The translations under genes and the position numbers were made by a program. A model generated the notes under the pieces. The model saw only the letters and a program-made list of their open reading frames with translations, was not told where the DNA came from and made no database searches. From positions 2,721,931 to 2,785,930 of the forward strand of contig BCHH01000003.1 of NCBI GenBank assembly GCA_001599595.1: 64,000 bases of DNA, given 5' to 3'. This DNA comes from Beverwykella pulmonaria (taxonomy: Eukaryota > Ascomycota > Dothideomycetes > Pleosporales > Melanommataceae). This document shows positions 1 to 9,689 of this stretch, in pieces; the first letter of the stretch is position 1; every line of letters begins with the position of its first letter.

Positions 1-866
1 CGTTCATGGAGCGCATCCGCGAACACGACAAATTTTGCAACTACACACAGTACTACGAGAAGTACTTCACGTTTCCCCCGCCACCAGGTCCATTCCCCAT
101 TCTCCCAGATCCATTTGCGACCGACAAGTACATTTGCGATCAATTCGACAACTTCTACAGCGCAATCCTCCAAGTGAATCCCTGCTTCAACATCTACCAC
201 ATCACCGAGACGTGCCCCCACCCATACTCCCAGCTCGGCATAATCAACACCGGCGACTACAAGCCTCCCAACGCAGTAGTCTACTTCAACCGCACGGATG
301 TGCAAGAAGCGCTCCATGCTGTCGTAGGAACAAACTGGCTCCAGTGCTCCGATATCAACGTCTTCGGAAACGGAAACGCTACTAGCAATGCGCAGGACTC
401 CTCCGTAGGTCCAGCTAATGATGGTGTACTACAGCGCGTCATTGAGTACACAAATAACACCATAATCGGCTCCGGCGATCTCGACATGCTTCTCAGCACC
501 AATGGCACGCTCCTCGCCATCCAGAACATGACTTGGAATGGGCTACAGGGTCTGCAGAAGTACCCTAGCACGCTGCTTTATGCCCCCGACCACCCCGAGT
601 ACAACGGCGGCGCGCTGGCTGGCTCTGGATACCAAGGTCATTGGACCCACGAGCGCGGTCTTACGTTCTACACTGCTCAGCTCGCTGGTCACGAATTACC
701 TGGTTACACGCCGGGTGTAGGGTACCGCATGCTTGAGATTCTGCTTGGTAGAATTGACAACTTCAGCAGCACGAAACCGTTCACTACGCAATCAGGTAAT
801 TACACGGGCAACTCGACGCTGTATAAGCGCAGTATGGAGATGCAGGTCGAGTACCCGCTTTTGTAG
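1..866 (+). CDS. Serine carboxypeptidase, S10 family (3' part only)
   Basis: This is the C-terminal part of a secreted or vacuolar serine carboxypeptidase that trims residues from peptide C-termini. The frame is open from the window edge to a TAG at 864-866, and the first ATG at 6 is internal, so the gene is cut by the window. Two parts of the S10 catalytic triad are visible: the Asp in the SGDLDMLLSTNG stretch and the His in AGHELPGYTPG, the usual last-His motif. The nucleophile Ser (GESYxG) lies outside the window. Many N-glycosylation sequons (NGT, NMT, NFS, NYT, NST) fit passage through the secretory pathway. The pairing of triad motifs in the right order makes the family firm; which S10 subgroup it is cannot be said. 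Confidence 0.9.
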   Translation, partial: FMERIREHDKFCNYTQYYEKYFTFPPPPGPFPILPDPFATDKYICDQFDNFYSAILQVNPCFNIYHITETCPHPYSQLGIINTGDYKPPNAVVYFNRTDVQEALHAVVGTNWLQCSDINVFGNGNATSNAQDSSVGPANDGVLQRVIEYTNNTIIGSGDLDMLLSTNGTLLAIQNMTWNGLQGLQKYPSTLLYAPDHPEYNGGALAGSGYQGHWTHERGLTFYTAQLAGHELPGYTPGVGYRMLEILLGRIDNFSSTKPFTTQSGNYTGNSTLYKRSMEMQVEYPLL

Positions 867-1199
867 ATTAGAATCAGGTCATCCTGCGAGCCAAATAATG
901 GCTAAGAAATAATGTTAATGTCTGGTGCAAAATTCGGGGGTGGTAGAGGTCTGGAAGACAGACATAGGAGAACGAATACCTTCATTACGATCAATCAAAT
1001 TGTCCTTCGCCGCCTGCGTGAGTAACGGTGTAACGCTTACAAGTACGCCGTGTATATATATCCACGCATCATTTGTGTATGTTTTAAATTAGATATTTAT
1101 GTTCGCACGTTGTCTTCTAAATGTTAGCCCTTGTTTTGTTTTAACAACCTTTAGACGCTATCTCATCTCGCCACGTGACCCTGTTACTTCACCGACGTT
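867..1199. other. Intergenic, downstream of carboxypeptidase
   Basis: AT-rich 3' region. A short TATATATA stretch near 1051 and a CACGTGA at about 1173 are seen. No gene is recognised. Confidence 0.5.
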
Positions 1200-1651
1200 T
1201 GACTCAACACACACCGCTCTGAATCACTGGAGATCGCATTCTCACAACATAATACCACATTCCTATCCCATAAGCCACAACTCCACCGGGGAGACCCTTT
1301 CCATGATGGAAAGGATTTACTCCCCGAGGTCAAACAGTGGCATCGGTACCTCTGCACCATCGCACGCCAGATCAACCACATCACAAAGCCCTTTTCGATT
1401 TCACAGAGAACCGTCTACTGGTTTCAAGAGACCGAATTCCCACCGCCGAGCTCTACCGCAATCTTCAGGTCCTATTGAGCAAAAGTAAAAAGGGAGTGCC
1501 AATCCCGGAGTTGAGAAGATTGATGGACATGGCATTTGAAATCGATGAAGAGGCACCATCCATACCGCAAACAGTTCAAGCGCAGACCAGCGAAGCAATT
1601 TTGAAAAGCCAGTTCCAGGAAGCTGATTTTGACTCGATTGATAGCACTTGA
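1200..1651 (+). pseudogene. Frameshifted unknown gene (fragment)
   Basis: Two neighbouring frames each give protein-like sequence that reads on from one to the other. One frame from about 1203 gives ...LLPEVKQWHRYLCTIARQ..., and a second from about 1385 gives ALFDFTENRLLVSRDRIP... and ELRRLMDMAFEIDEE, ending at 1649-1651. Neither frame has an ATG at a sensible place, and no GT-AG intron fits the junction at 1380-1395, where a CCCTTTT run suggests a one-base indel. I do not recognise the family. It may be a decayed gene, an assembly error, or chance. Confidence 0.3.
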
Positions 1652-2466
1652 CTTCTAAAGACCGCCTGCACTTCGAAAGTCTTTCCAGCCTGACTACGAA
1701 TGCATCATCCGAAGGGATAAATACCCAACTCCAACCCAGCCCAACCTTCTCATCACTAAGGCAAACTTTCTCCCAGATCTATACCCATAGTTTTGGAGAA
1801 CAAATTAACGTCTTCCATATAAATGAAAAGGAGGAAAAAGATGAGGAGAAAGATGACAAGAAAGACAAGGAGGAAAATGAGGAGTAAGAATCGAACCCAA
1901 TATAACAAGAAGAAGAGTCTTCTGAGAACATCTTTTCACCCAATATGGACTTACCGCTACTACAGCGCCCGAAAAATAATTGTGCGGGCTTTAGATATAT
2001 GTTTTCCAGGCAGTCCTTAATGCGAGCCTGAAGGACGAGAAATTTCTACAGATACAACAGTGTCATACGTAATCAACCTCAAGAGATGCTCAGTCATCAC
2101 ACACCTGCTGCTCACGCCCTCCGCCGTTGCCCTCCGATGAATATCCTCCTCATATGGCGAAATCGCACACTCACTCAACGACAGACACGCCTTCACTAGC
2201 CTATAAATTGCCTTCTCTCCGAGTGATATTGTGATGTTAATCGTTTTCACGTTACCTATCATGAAGAAAGGCGGGCAGAACTCATAAGGATTGAAGTGAT
2301 TTTAGAGGAGGTGTACGCGACCATACTGTAAAGAGTGACGTTTCATTAAATTCTTGTCTTTTGGCTAAGACGACTGAAGTACCATCAAGCCTATACAAAA
2401 GTCCTCAGATCACCTCTATTCTCCTCCAAATCCCTTTCCCCTCCCAATTCCCGTCGTCTTCAATTC
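1652..2466. other. Intergenic; Lys/Glu-rich low-complexity stretch
   Basis: Holds an A/G-rich low-complexity run at about 1820-1915 and a C/T-rich stretch just before 2467 that is the 3' end of the transporter on the other strand. No supported gene. Confidence 0.4.
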
Positions 2467-4204
2467 TTACACCCCATCCTTCATAAACTCATTCAACCAC
2501 TCCCTCTCCGAAATCCACCCCCTAAACCTCTTTCCCAAAACCCAAAGCGGCACCGTCAGCGCACTAACGCCCAAGAACGCACTTCCTAGCACCTCAAACA
2601 CCTTCAACGGCCCATCCTTCGCGATCCAATCATTCACAAAATACGTCAATCCGAACGTGAGCAAATTCCGCGAGTTGATTGCGACGAACGCCTCCTCGGC
2701 TAGATGAGGGTAGGAATCGAGAAGGTAGCCAAATACGCAGGTAGAAAGGAAGGCAAGACACATGTTTGCGAGTCCGTAGGTGAGGACAGGACCGGCCCAG
2801 TGTGTTTTCGCGTCGACAGTGGCGCCGAAACCGTAGAAGCCTACCGTACCGAGGAGCACGACGACGATCATAAGCGGGAGTCTAAATTCCGGCTCGTAAA
2901 CACCCTTGTTCTTCTCCGTCAGCTTGACACAAATCCAGTCGTTCAGCGGCCCGGAAATAGCTTCCCCGATCAGCGAAAATATGAAGGGGGAGAGCCCAGT
3001 GAGTCCAGTCTCGGAGACGGAGAAGCCGTACACAGTCGGGAAAAGGACTCCGTTTACGACGCTGAAGACTACGATCCAGGTTATAACCGTGCCGTACAGG
3101 AGCCAGGCCCAGATGACGGCTGGGTAGGTGAACATGATAAAGGGGCGGATGAAGACTTTGATCGGGGCGTGCGTGTATGTTCCGCTGAAAATGGCGAGGC
3201 TCTGCCGGTAGGATTTCTTTGGAGGGACGGCGGTGTGGTTTGGAGCGGTTTCACTAGCAGCAGCATTGACTTTTGCCTTTTCGGGAGAGGAGACAAAATC
3301 GGTACCAGTTGTTGTGGTTTTGACAGCCGGAGTGTTTCGCCGGTAGGCCGTCTCAGGGACGAAGAAGAAGATTAGGAAAATCCACACCCCGAAGAATATG
3401 GCGCATATTCCGAACGTCCATTTATAGCTTAGATCTTGGATGATGTAGCCGGAGATAAAACTTGCACCCGAGATACCGCAGAGCAGAAATAGATTCCAAA
3501 CCGCAATTCTCGTGGCCCGCTGGTGCACAAAATACATATCCCCGATCGTAGCTTGGACAAGAATTTCGTATGGTGCCATAGCGAAGCCGCCGACTATGCG
3601 AGACCCGAGGAATGAAGTATACGACTTGGCGGCGGCGCCCCAGATATTGACGACGGTAAGAAAGATGATGGCTAAAAGATACACGGGACGCTTGCCGATG
3701 ATCTTGGCCAAGGGATTCGTTATAAATACACTGAGACCGATGGTGAGGATGAGCCATGCAGTGGATTGCGCGAGCGTGTTGATGGAGATGTTGAGTTCTT
3801 TGGACACTGGGATCATTCCGGGGCCGAGCATGGGGCCATATGCACCAACTACAGCTGCAGACATGCCGACAATGCAGAGAATCGTGTCTTTCTTCCATGT
3901 TGGCCACTGCGTTTTATTTAGCGGCAAAACAACGACAGCAGTGAAATAGAAGGTGCTCGACGTACATTCAGTGGATCATTCGGATCATCAGATGGCTGCG
4001 GCACCAGTATGATATGTGAGTATTTTCCCATGCCGTGCTTCAACTGCTCAGTAGGTACATCGTGAAGCTCAGGAGGCAGATCAGATTGGTCGTTCATGGC
4101 AGCTGTGCACCTCGTTAATGCCAATGCACCCAAAGGATAGTGCAACACTTACCCGTGCCAGGCACAAGCCCCGAGCCACGGTACTCGAGTATCCCGAAAG
4201 GCAT
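2467..4204 (-). CDS. MFS transporter, DHA1-like
   Basis: A 542-residue polytopic plasma-membrane permease, probably proton-coupled, substrate unknown. The model has three exons: 4204-4153, 4102-3966 and 3906-2467, with GTAAGT...ACAG and GTACGT...GCAG introns of 50 and 59 bp, all in phase. The start is chosen because the first exon gives MPFGILEYRGSGLVPGT, the N-terminus typical of this fungal group, and joins in frame to MNDQSDLPPELHDVP and then DDPNDPLN-WPTWKKD. About twelve hydrophobic segments follow, with the central loop at about 265-305 rich in Lys, Thr and Ser. It is separated by some 900 bp from the oxidative genes at 5-11 kb; a transport role for their product is only a guess. The downstream end overlaps no other gene. 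Confidence 0.9.
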
Positions 4205-5106
4205 CTTGTCACCTAGTACGCTATTGTAGAAGAGAATTTGATGATGATGGAGCAAGCAATGAGACGTGAGGAGCTAGGGAAAAAAAAATAAGAAGCGGAG
4301 AATTGCGGCGCTTATAAGCTTTTCTCCAAGAAATGAGATGGGTATTGGTGATACCCTAAGTGTTTGGTTAATTGGGCGCGATTCTGCTGGGCTGCATGCC
4401 AAATGGGTGTGGCATGTGGGATAGTTCACTGCAACACAGCCCTATGGAAAGTGTTACCGAAATTTGAATTAGGAAAGGTTCGGGAGAAAGAGCGCCGCAA
4501 ATGCGTGTGGCCAGCCAATCTCCTCTGCAAGACCTTCAATCCTCGACGCCAGAATGTAAGCACAGAGCAGTTATTATGGCGTGAGCGAAATAAATGAGGG
4601 GGGACGTACATATCTTGCAGTTGTCAACCGCGTTTCAATCCATACAACCCCGGCCTCTCCTATTTTGCCGAAAGCGAACTCGCCGACCCTTCGATACCGA
4701 TGCTTTGGGAACACCTGTGATCCTTGAACAAATCTGCATTTGAGGTCAGCAAAGGATTGGCTTTACGAAGTGGTTCTTGTTCCGTTCGTGCGTCATCTAC
4801 GAATTATGCAAGGCCAGGAACCGAGTTCCAGTGGCATAGATGAAGCTTGACGGCAGTTGCCTGATGGAGCTCTGGCCACGGTCTTGGAAGTTCTCTTGCG
4901 GTGGAGCTTCGTGTGAAAGTGCTATTCTGCGAGCATACTAAAATAAAGTGAAATAAAATAAAACTATTGAAAACACTTGAGGGGATAAAAAGTATGGAAT
5001 GATGCGATTATATCTACAATTCAAGCATTCTATACAGATCATAGCGCCGAATTGCTGGCCTAAAAAGGCTTGCGTACAAGCCATCACGCTCGCAGCTTCT
5101 TCATCA
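4205..5106. other. Intergenic between transporter and monooxygenase
   Basis: Promoter of the transporter (poly-A run near 4280) and 3' region of the monooxygenase. The short open frames at 4364-4611 look like chance. No gene recognised. Confidence 0.5.
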
Positions 5107-6622
5107 TTACAACGTAGGATCTGGCTTCCACCCCGGATCCGCCCTCAACTCCTCTACTGTCTTGTCATACACTTCCTCAGCATGACTCTTTGCATCAAAA
5201 TTCAACACCCAATCCTGCCGTGGCAACTTCACACTTTCTGGGTTCTTCTTCACATAGTCCCAATCTGCCTTATGCCACGCATCCCTAGTCGTAATGCCCG
5301 TCCTCTGCGTGGCCAACACTCTCGGATACCTAATCTTCTCATACGCCCTTAACGCTTCGGGAACATTCCCTTTCCCTGCACGGGCCAAACATACAGCGGC
5401 TGTGACGCCGTCTTCCATTGATTGTGAGGCGCCTTGGATGGAGGTTGGGAGGAAGGGGTGGGCGGCGTCACCGATGAGAGAGATGCGGCGCTTAGGTGAT
5501 ATCCAGGTCGGCAAAGGGTCGCGGAAAACGAGTTTCCAGTCTACGAGGGAGGATTCGGGAGTAGCGCGGATAATAGAATGGACGATGGGAGCCCAGTTGG
5601 GGACGGCGGCGATAGCATCGTTGATGTAGCCTGGGGCGGACCAGCTTTCCTCTACGTCGGCATCGTCCTGCAAGCATGTCAGACGTGAAATACAAAGTGT
5701 AGCAGGGATGGCTATACCTTATGCGTCAGGACCCAACTACAAGCCGTCCCCTTCTGCAGCGTAGCAACCAGAAAATGCACATCAGGCCCCAACCACCCAA
5801 CATGTTGATCAACCTCTGGATCCGCCAACCACGCCGTCAGTGGATCTTCCTTCAGCTTCTCCGTCCCCATCCACGCCCGGTATATGGCATACCCGGAGCT
5901 CTTCGGCTTATCCTCGAATCCCAGCACAATGGTCCGAGCAGTGGACCTCACCCCATCCCCAGCCAGGACTACATCTGCACTGATTCTCTCCCCATTAACC
6001 ACGACCCCTGCCTCGCTATCTGTCTCAAAGTACTCGCTCACTTTACTTCCCAATCTAATCTCGACCCCGATGCTCAATGCGTGGTTCCAGACAATCTCAT
6101 GGATCTCGCCTCTATGGCCATTGAATCTTTTACCCCATGCAGCTTCAGCCTCCCACGTCTGCCTGCACAAGAATTCGTCATCATAGCTACGGAAGTCGAT
6201 ACCTGGGCTGTGGTGGCATATGGGGTCTTAAATCAGGGGTGCAAGTCTTAGCAAGCTTTCCAATGTTAGAAATCAACGCAGAAGGATGTTGCTCACTACA
6301 AATTCGTTAGCAGATGTTTACAATCCAGGAGAGGTACAAGGTGAGTAATTGTCTAAACTGCTCAAGCATTGAACAGGCAACGAAAACTAAGGCTTGCACC
6401 CCAACTCACGGACCCAAGTTGCTCTTCGACGCCAGGCCAGGATTTGAAGATGCGGCCGCTGTTGGAGCCGAAGCTGATGATATCGCCGAGTTGGCGGCGT
6501 GATGTAGATGATTCGAGGACGAGGACTGAGGCTCCGCGTACGCGGCATTCGATGGCGGCCGTGAGGCCGGCGAAGCCCGCGCCTACGATGAGGACTTGGA
6601 GGGGGTCCGAGGGGGTCGCCAT
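5107..6622 (-). CDS. FAD-dependent aromatic monooxygenase (group A)
   Basis: A single-component flavin hydroxylase of the salicylate / 6-hydroxynicotinate hydroxylase type that uses NAD(P)H and O2 to hydroxylate an aromatic ring. Best model, 430 residues: exons 6622-6400, 6226-5718 and 5667-5107. Visible are the dinucleotide-binding GAGFAG at residues 14-19, the GDGVRS motif in exon 2 and the FAD-ribityl GDAAHPFLP motif in exon 3. The last intron (GTATAG...TTGCAG) is clear. The first is less so: phase demands the GTGCAA donor at 6399, although a stronger GTGAGT donor sits at 6409 and would break frame with the acceptor at 6227. Transcribed away from the P450 from a shared 0.7-kb promoter, which suggests a common pathway. 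The true aromatic substrate cannot be read from sequence. Confidence 0.88.
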
Positions 6623-7348
6623 TTCTGGAGGGTGAGAAAATAGAGAAGAAAGTATTGGAAGAGAAGGATGCAGATTTGAAGCAGAGTTGGTAGGTGTACA
6701 AGGGCTTATATTGACTTGCGTTATTATCCCAGAGAGCTGCAGACTACCTGGTGGACGGTGGGACGAGGATGATCTGACAAATGCATTACATGGGAACCCT
6801 CTCTAGAAAAACCCCGAGTAGTCTCTCCATGGCGAGGACGTATATATCCATCGACTGCCCCATCGCGGAGGGAAGGTCGATTCGCTGAGGAACGAGGTGG
6901 AGGTGCCTCTCTTCCCCAGCTTCCCCAAGCTCGCTGCCCCGCACAACTGCCGAACCGCCCACACCTCAGCTCCCAGTCGCCGCAAATTGCTGAGGATACC
7001 ACCACGACTTGAAAGTACTTGCATATCCATATATGTATACTGCTTCGACCACATGCAAAGACCGAGCAGACTCGATTTCGCCCTTCCATCCTGTTGAGCC
7101 CATGGCTCCCCCTACGATTGCGATGCCAACGGCGCTGCACTCCCCCAACCCCACATGGGCAATCCTGAAGGCGCGGGTCACGCTGCCGAATGCGTAGTCG
7201 ATGGCGCACATTCACAACTGCCGAACATGACCAGCACGCTGAGCGAAGCTTGATCGCCAGCCTCAAGATATCCGGGCAACGATATCTTGTGTACGGCCGT
7301 CCGTCCGTCTTCCTCTGCTCCCCCGCATACAGCAACCCCAGCATTAAC
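6623..7348. promoter_or_regulatory. Shared divergent promoter, monooxygenase / P450
   Basis: The 726 bp between two divergent start codons. It is GC-rich with pyrimidine-rich strands, and carries TATA-like TATATATCC near 6840 and an AT-rich CATATATGTATAC near 7027. Long open frames on both strands here are probably composition artefacts. No known factor site was identified. Confidence 0.55.
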
Positions 7349-8968
7349 ATGGCCGCAGAATCCCTCTTCACTTCATTCTCTGGCTATGTGTGGCTCTCCC
7401 TGCTCCTCGCCATCCCCGCCCTCACGCTCCTCCGCGATGTTTGGGTATGGCTTCGTATGCCTCCTGGGCCGACACCCCTCCCATTCATCGGCAACAAACT
7501 GCAACTCCCCAAGTCGCAGCCGTGGCTGCAATTTGAGAAGTGGTCCAAAATCTACGGGCCCATCTTCACCATATGGATCGGGCGAAAGCCTACCGTGGTC
7601 ATCTCAGACCCTGTTGTCGCGGCAGAGCTGATGGAGAAGCGGAGCACCAAGTACTCGTCCAGGCCTCGCATGGTCGCTATGGGGGAGATACTGTGGGATG
7701 GGGCCAGTGTACTGGTTCAGCCGTATGGGAAGGAATGGAGCATACGGCGAAAGCTGCTGCATCAGGCTCTCACTCCCAAAGCCTTGCGGCTCTACAAGCC
7801 AGTGCAGACCGCTGAGGCCTCAAGGCTGTGCTGTGAGCTTCTCCAGAGCCCAGCCAATTGGGAAAAGCTCCTCGAGCGCTTTACATCCAGCATCGTCTTT
7901 TCTGTTGCGTACGGCCACCGCATTGATTCTCTCAATGCCAACATCATACATCAGCGCTTCAAGTTCATGCACTATTCAGCGTCACTCAATGTACCTGGAA
8001 AGTATATGGTCGAGTCATTCCCGATCATGAAATACGCCCCGGATATCCTCGCCCCGTGGAAAGCCGACATCAAAGCGCACGGCAGGGAAGAAGCAGCAGC
8101 AAACATGGCCCTCGTCGATCTCGTAAAATCTGATCTCGCTCGGGCCAAGACACGCGGCGACGATATTCCGGATTCCCTCTGCAAGCTACTCCTCGAACTC
8201 CGCGAAAAAGAGCATATTCCTCTCTCTGATCGCGACTTCTCTTTCATCCCAGCGTCCCTCTTTGGTGCAGGCTCCGATACCACAGCATCTACGCTCTGCA
8301 CCGCCTTTTTAGCCCTTATAACGCATCCTGAAACCCTCCGCGCCGCCCACGAAGAGCTAGACACTGTCATCGGATCCTCGCGAACGCCCACCTTTGCTGA
8401 TGAGTCCCATCTTCCGTACCTTCGTGCGCTCGTCAAAGAAGTCCTGCGCTGGCGCCCCGTAGCTGTCCTCGGTGGCACACCCCACGCTTCTACTGAAGAC
8501 GACAACTACGAGGGCTACTACATCCCCGCTGGCACCACTGTGCTCGGAAACTCCTGGGCTATCAACCTGAATGAAGAGTATTACCCTATGCCCCATCTCT
8601 TCAATCCTGCGCGCTTCCTCGATCCCGTCGAAAAGACCAAGCTATCCTCACAGACCACTGAAGGTAAACCCCACCCCTCGAAATCGGGACACTCCTCCTT
8701 CGGCTGGGGCCGGCGTATCTGTCCCGGTGCGGATCTGGCGGCAAATAGCCTGTTCATTGCGCTGGCGAAGATTCTGTGGGCATTTGATATTCGTGGTTTG
8801 AAGGGCGGGGTATATGATACTTTTGCGTATACAGAGGGGTTCAATATTAGGCCTAGGAAGTTTGAATGTGAGATCAAGGTGCGGAGTGAGCAGCATCAAG
8901 CGGTGCTATTAAGAGAGCTGGAGGGGGCGAAAGAGGTCCTGGAGGTATTTACTCCGTTTCATGAGTAA
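7349..8968 (+). CDS. Cytochrome P450, microsomal
   Basis: A 539-residue intronless ER-anchored P450 monooxygenase. An N-terminal hydrophobic anchor (residues about 11-28) is followed by the proline hinge MPPGPTPLPFIGN. The I-helix oxygen-activation motif GAGSDTT lies near residue 306, the ExxR pair is Glu364/Arg367 in KEVLRWRP, and the heme ligand is Cys458 in FGWGRRICPG. The start is the first ATG that gives this anchor; the frame stays open upstream to 7190 without another ATG. It resembles the O-methylsterigmatocystin-oxidoreductase-like and CYP619-like group acting on aromatic compounds, a family-level impression only. Its promoter is shared with the FAD monooxygenase and the epoxide-hydrolase-like gene lies just downstream on the other strand. 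Its 3' end overlaps a minus-strand open frame by 20 bp. Confidence 0.93.
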   Translation: MAAESLFTSFSGYVWLSLLLAIPALTLLRDVWVWLRMPPGPTPLPFIGNKLQLPKSQPWLQFEKWSKIYGPIFTIWIGRKPTVVISDPVVAAELMEKRSTKYSSRPRMVAMGEILWDGASVLVQPYGKEWSIRRKLLHQALTPKALRLYKPVQTAEASRLCCELLQSPANWEKLLERFTSSIVFSVAYGHRIDSLNANIIHQRFKFMHYSASLNVPGKYMVESFPIMKYAPDILAPWKADIKAHGREEAAANMALVDLVKSDLARAKTRGDDIPDSLCKLLLELREKEHIPLSDRDFSFIPASLFGAGSDTTASTLCTAFLALITHPETLRAAHEELDTVIGSSRTPTFADESHLPYLRALVKEVLRWRPVAVLGGTPHASTEDDNYEGYYIPAGTTVLGNSWAINLNEEYYPMPHLFNPARFLDPVEKTKLSSQTTEGKPHPSKSGHSSFGWGRRICPGADLAANSLFIALAKILWAFDIRGLKGGVYDTFAYTEGFNIRPRKFECEIKVRSEQHQAVLLRELEGAKEVLEVFTPFHE

Positions 8969-9638
8969 TGGTTTGAAATTGAGGGAACGCGAGCCATACT
9001 GCATGGCGAAGTAGAAATAAATCATCTTCAATCTTTTGCCATATATTACTATATATGCTCATAGTATTTCTTCTTTCCTTCCTTTTTTTCTTTTCTCTAT
9101 CCCTTTCACTTTTCACGATCGCCCCATCCTCGGGCTTCAGATCCACAAAGACTTTGCTACAAACCTGCGTCACGGGTGCAAACATCTTCTTCCCCTCCTC
9201 GTCCTCAAAAGTCCCACAATCCACCTGACTCGGAATGCTCCCCTTACAGGGCGGCTCGGCCTTACTCCACACAGCCGCCACTTTATCATGCATGCATTCA
9301 ATCTGAGTAAAGTCTGAATTTTGGCACACAGTCCACAACGTCATCATTAAACAACGAAGGAACGAGAGCGTGGGTATGAGATTTCAGTCTCGCTGATACA
9401 TAGATACCACTGGGTTCTCTTTGGTGAATGTCGCGAATTCAATATCCCCCAGACAGGTGCCACGCCGGCTGGCTTGGTAATTGTTTCGTAGCATGGCGAA
9501 AGAGACACAATGATAAGTCGAGGTCTCTGAGTAGAGAGATCGCCGGTTGAGGCTTGGGAGTGGGAGAGAAGTTGACAAAGTGAAGATAATGCTATAGACG
9601 GAGAGGAGAGTGGTGATGCAATGCCAAGCACCAACCAC
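8949..9638 (-). pseudogene. Cysteine-bearing small protein remnant
   Basis: The minus strand reads a hydrophobic, signal-like stretch (codons from 9638), then Cys-containing sequence with LGDIEFATFTKENP. After a possible intron it reads IECMHDKVAAVW, PPCKGSIPSQVDC and PVTQVCSKVFVD. Six cysteines would fit a small secreted disulfide protein. There is no ATG on this strand between about 9500 and 9720: the hydrophobic part opens only with GTG, and a stop lies just upstream. The 3' part ends inside the P450 coding region. So this is either a broken gene or a chance arrangement. An alternative start at 9347 would give a short protein without a signal. Confidence 0.3.
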
Positions 9639-9689
9639 GCCCCGTTTCCCGTGGGGGTGAAAGCGCTACACCAGTAAAGAGAAAGACCC

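Noticed and set aside
2704..3375. Long plus-strand open frame over the transporter
   Set aside because: Antisense shadow of the MFS coding strand; composition follows the real frame and there are no family features.
6724..7371. Minus-strand open frame in the monooxygenase/P450 promoter
   Set aside because: Rich in Arg, Ser and Cys as expected of GC-rich non-coding DNA, with no recognisable domain.
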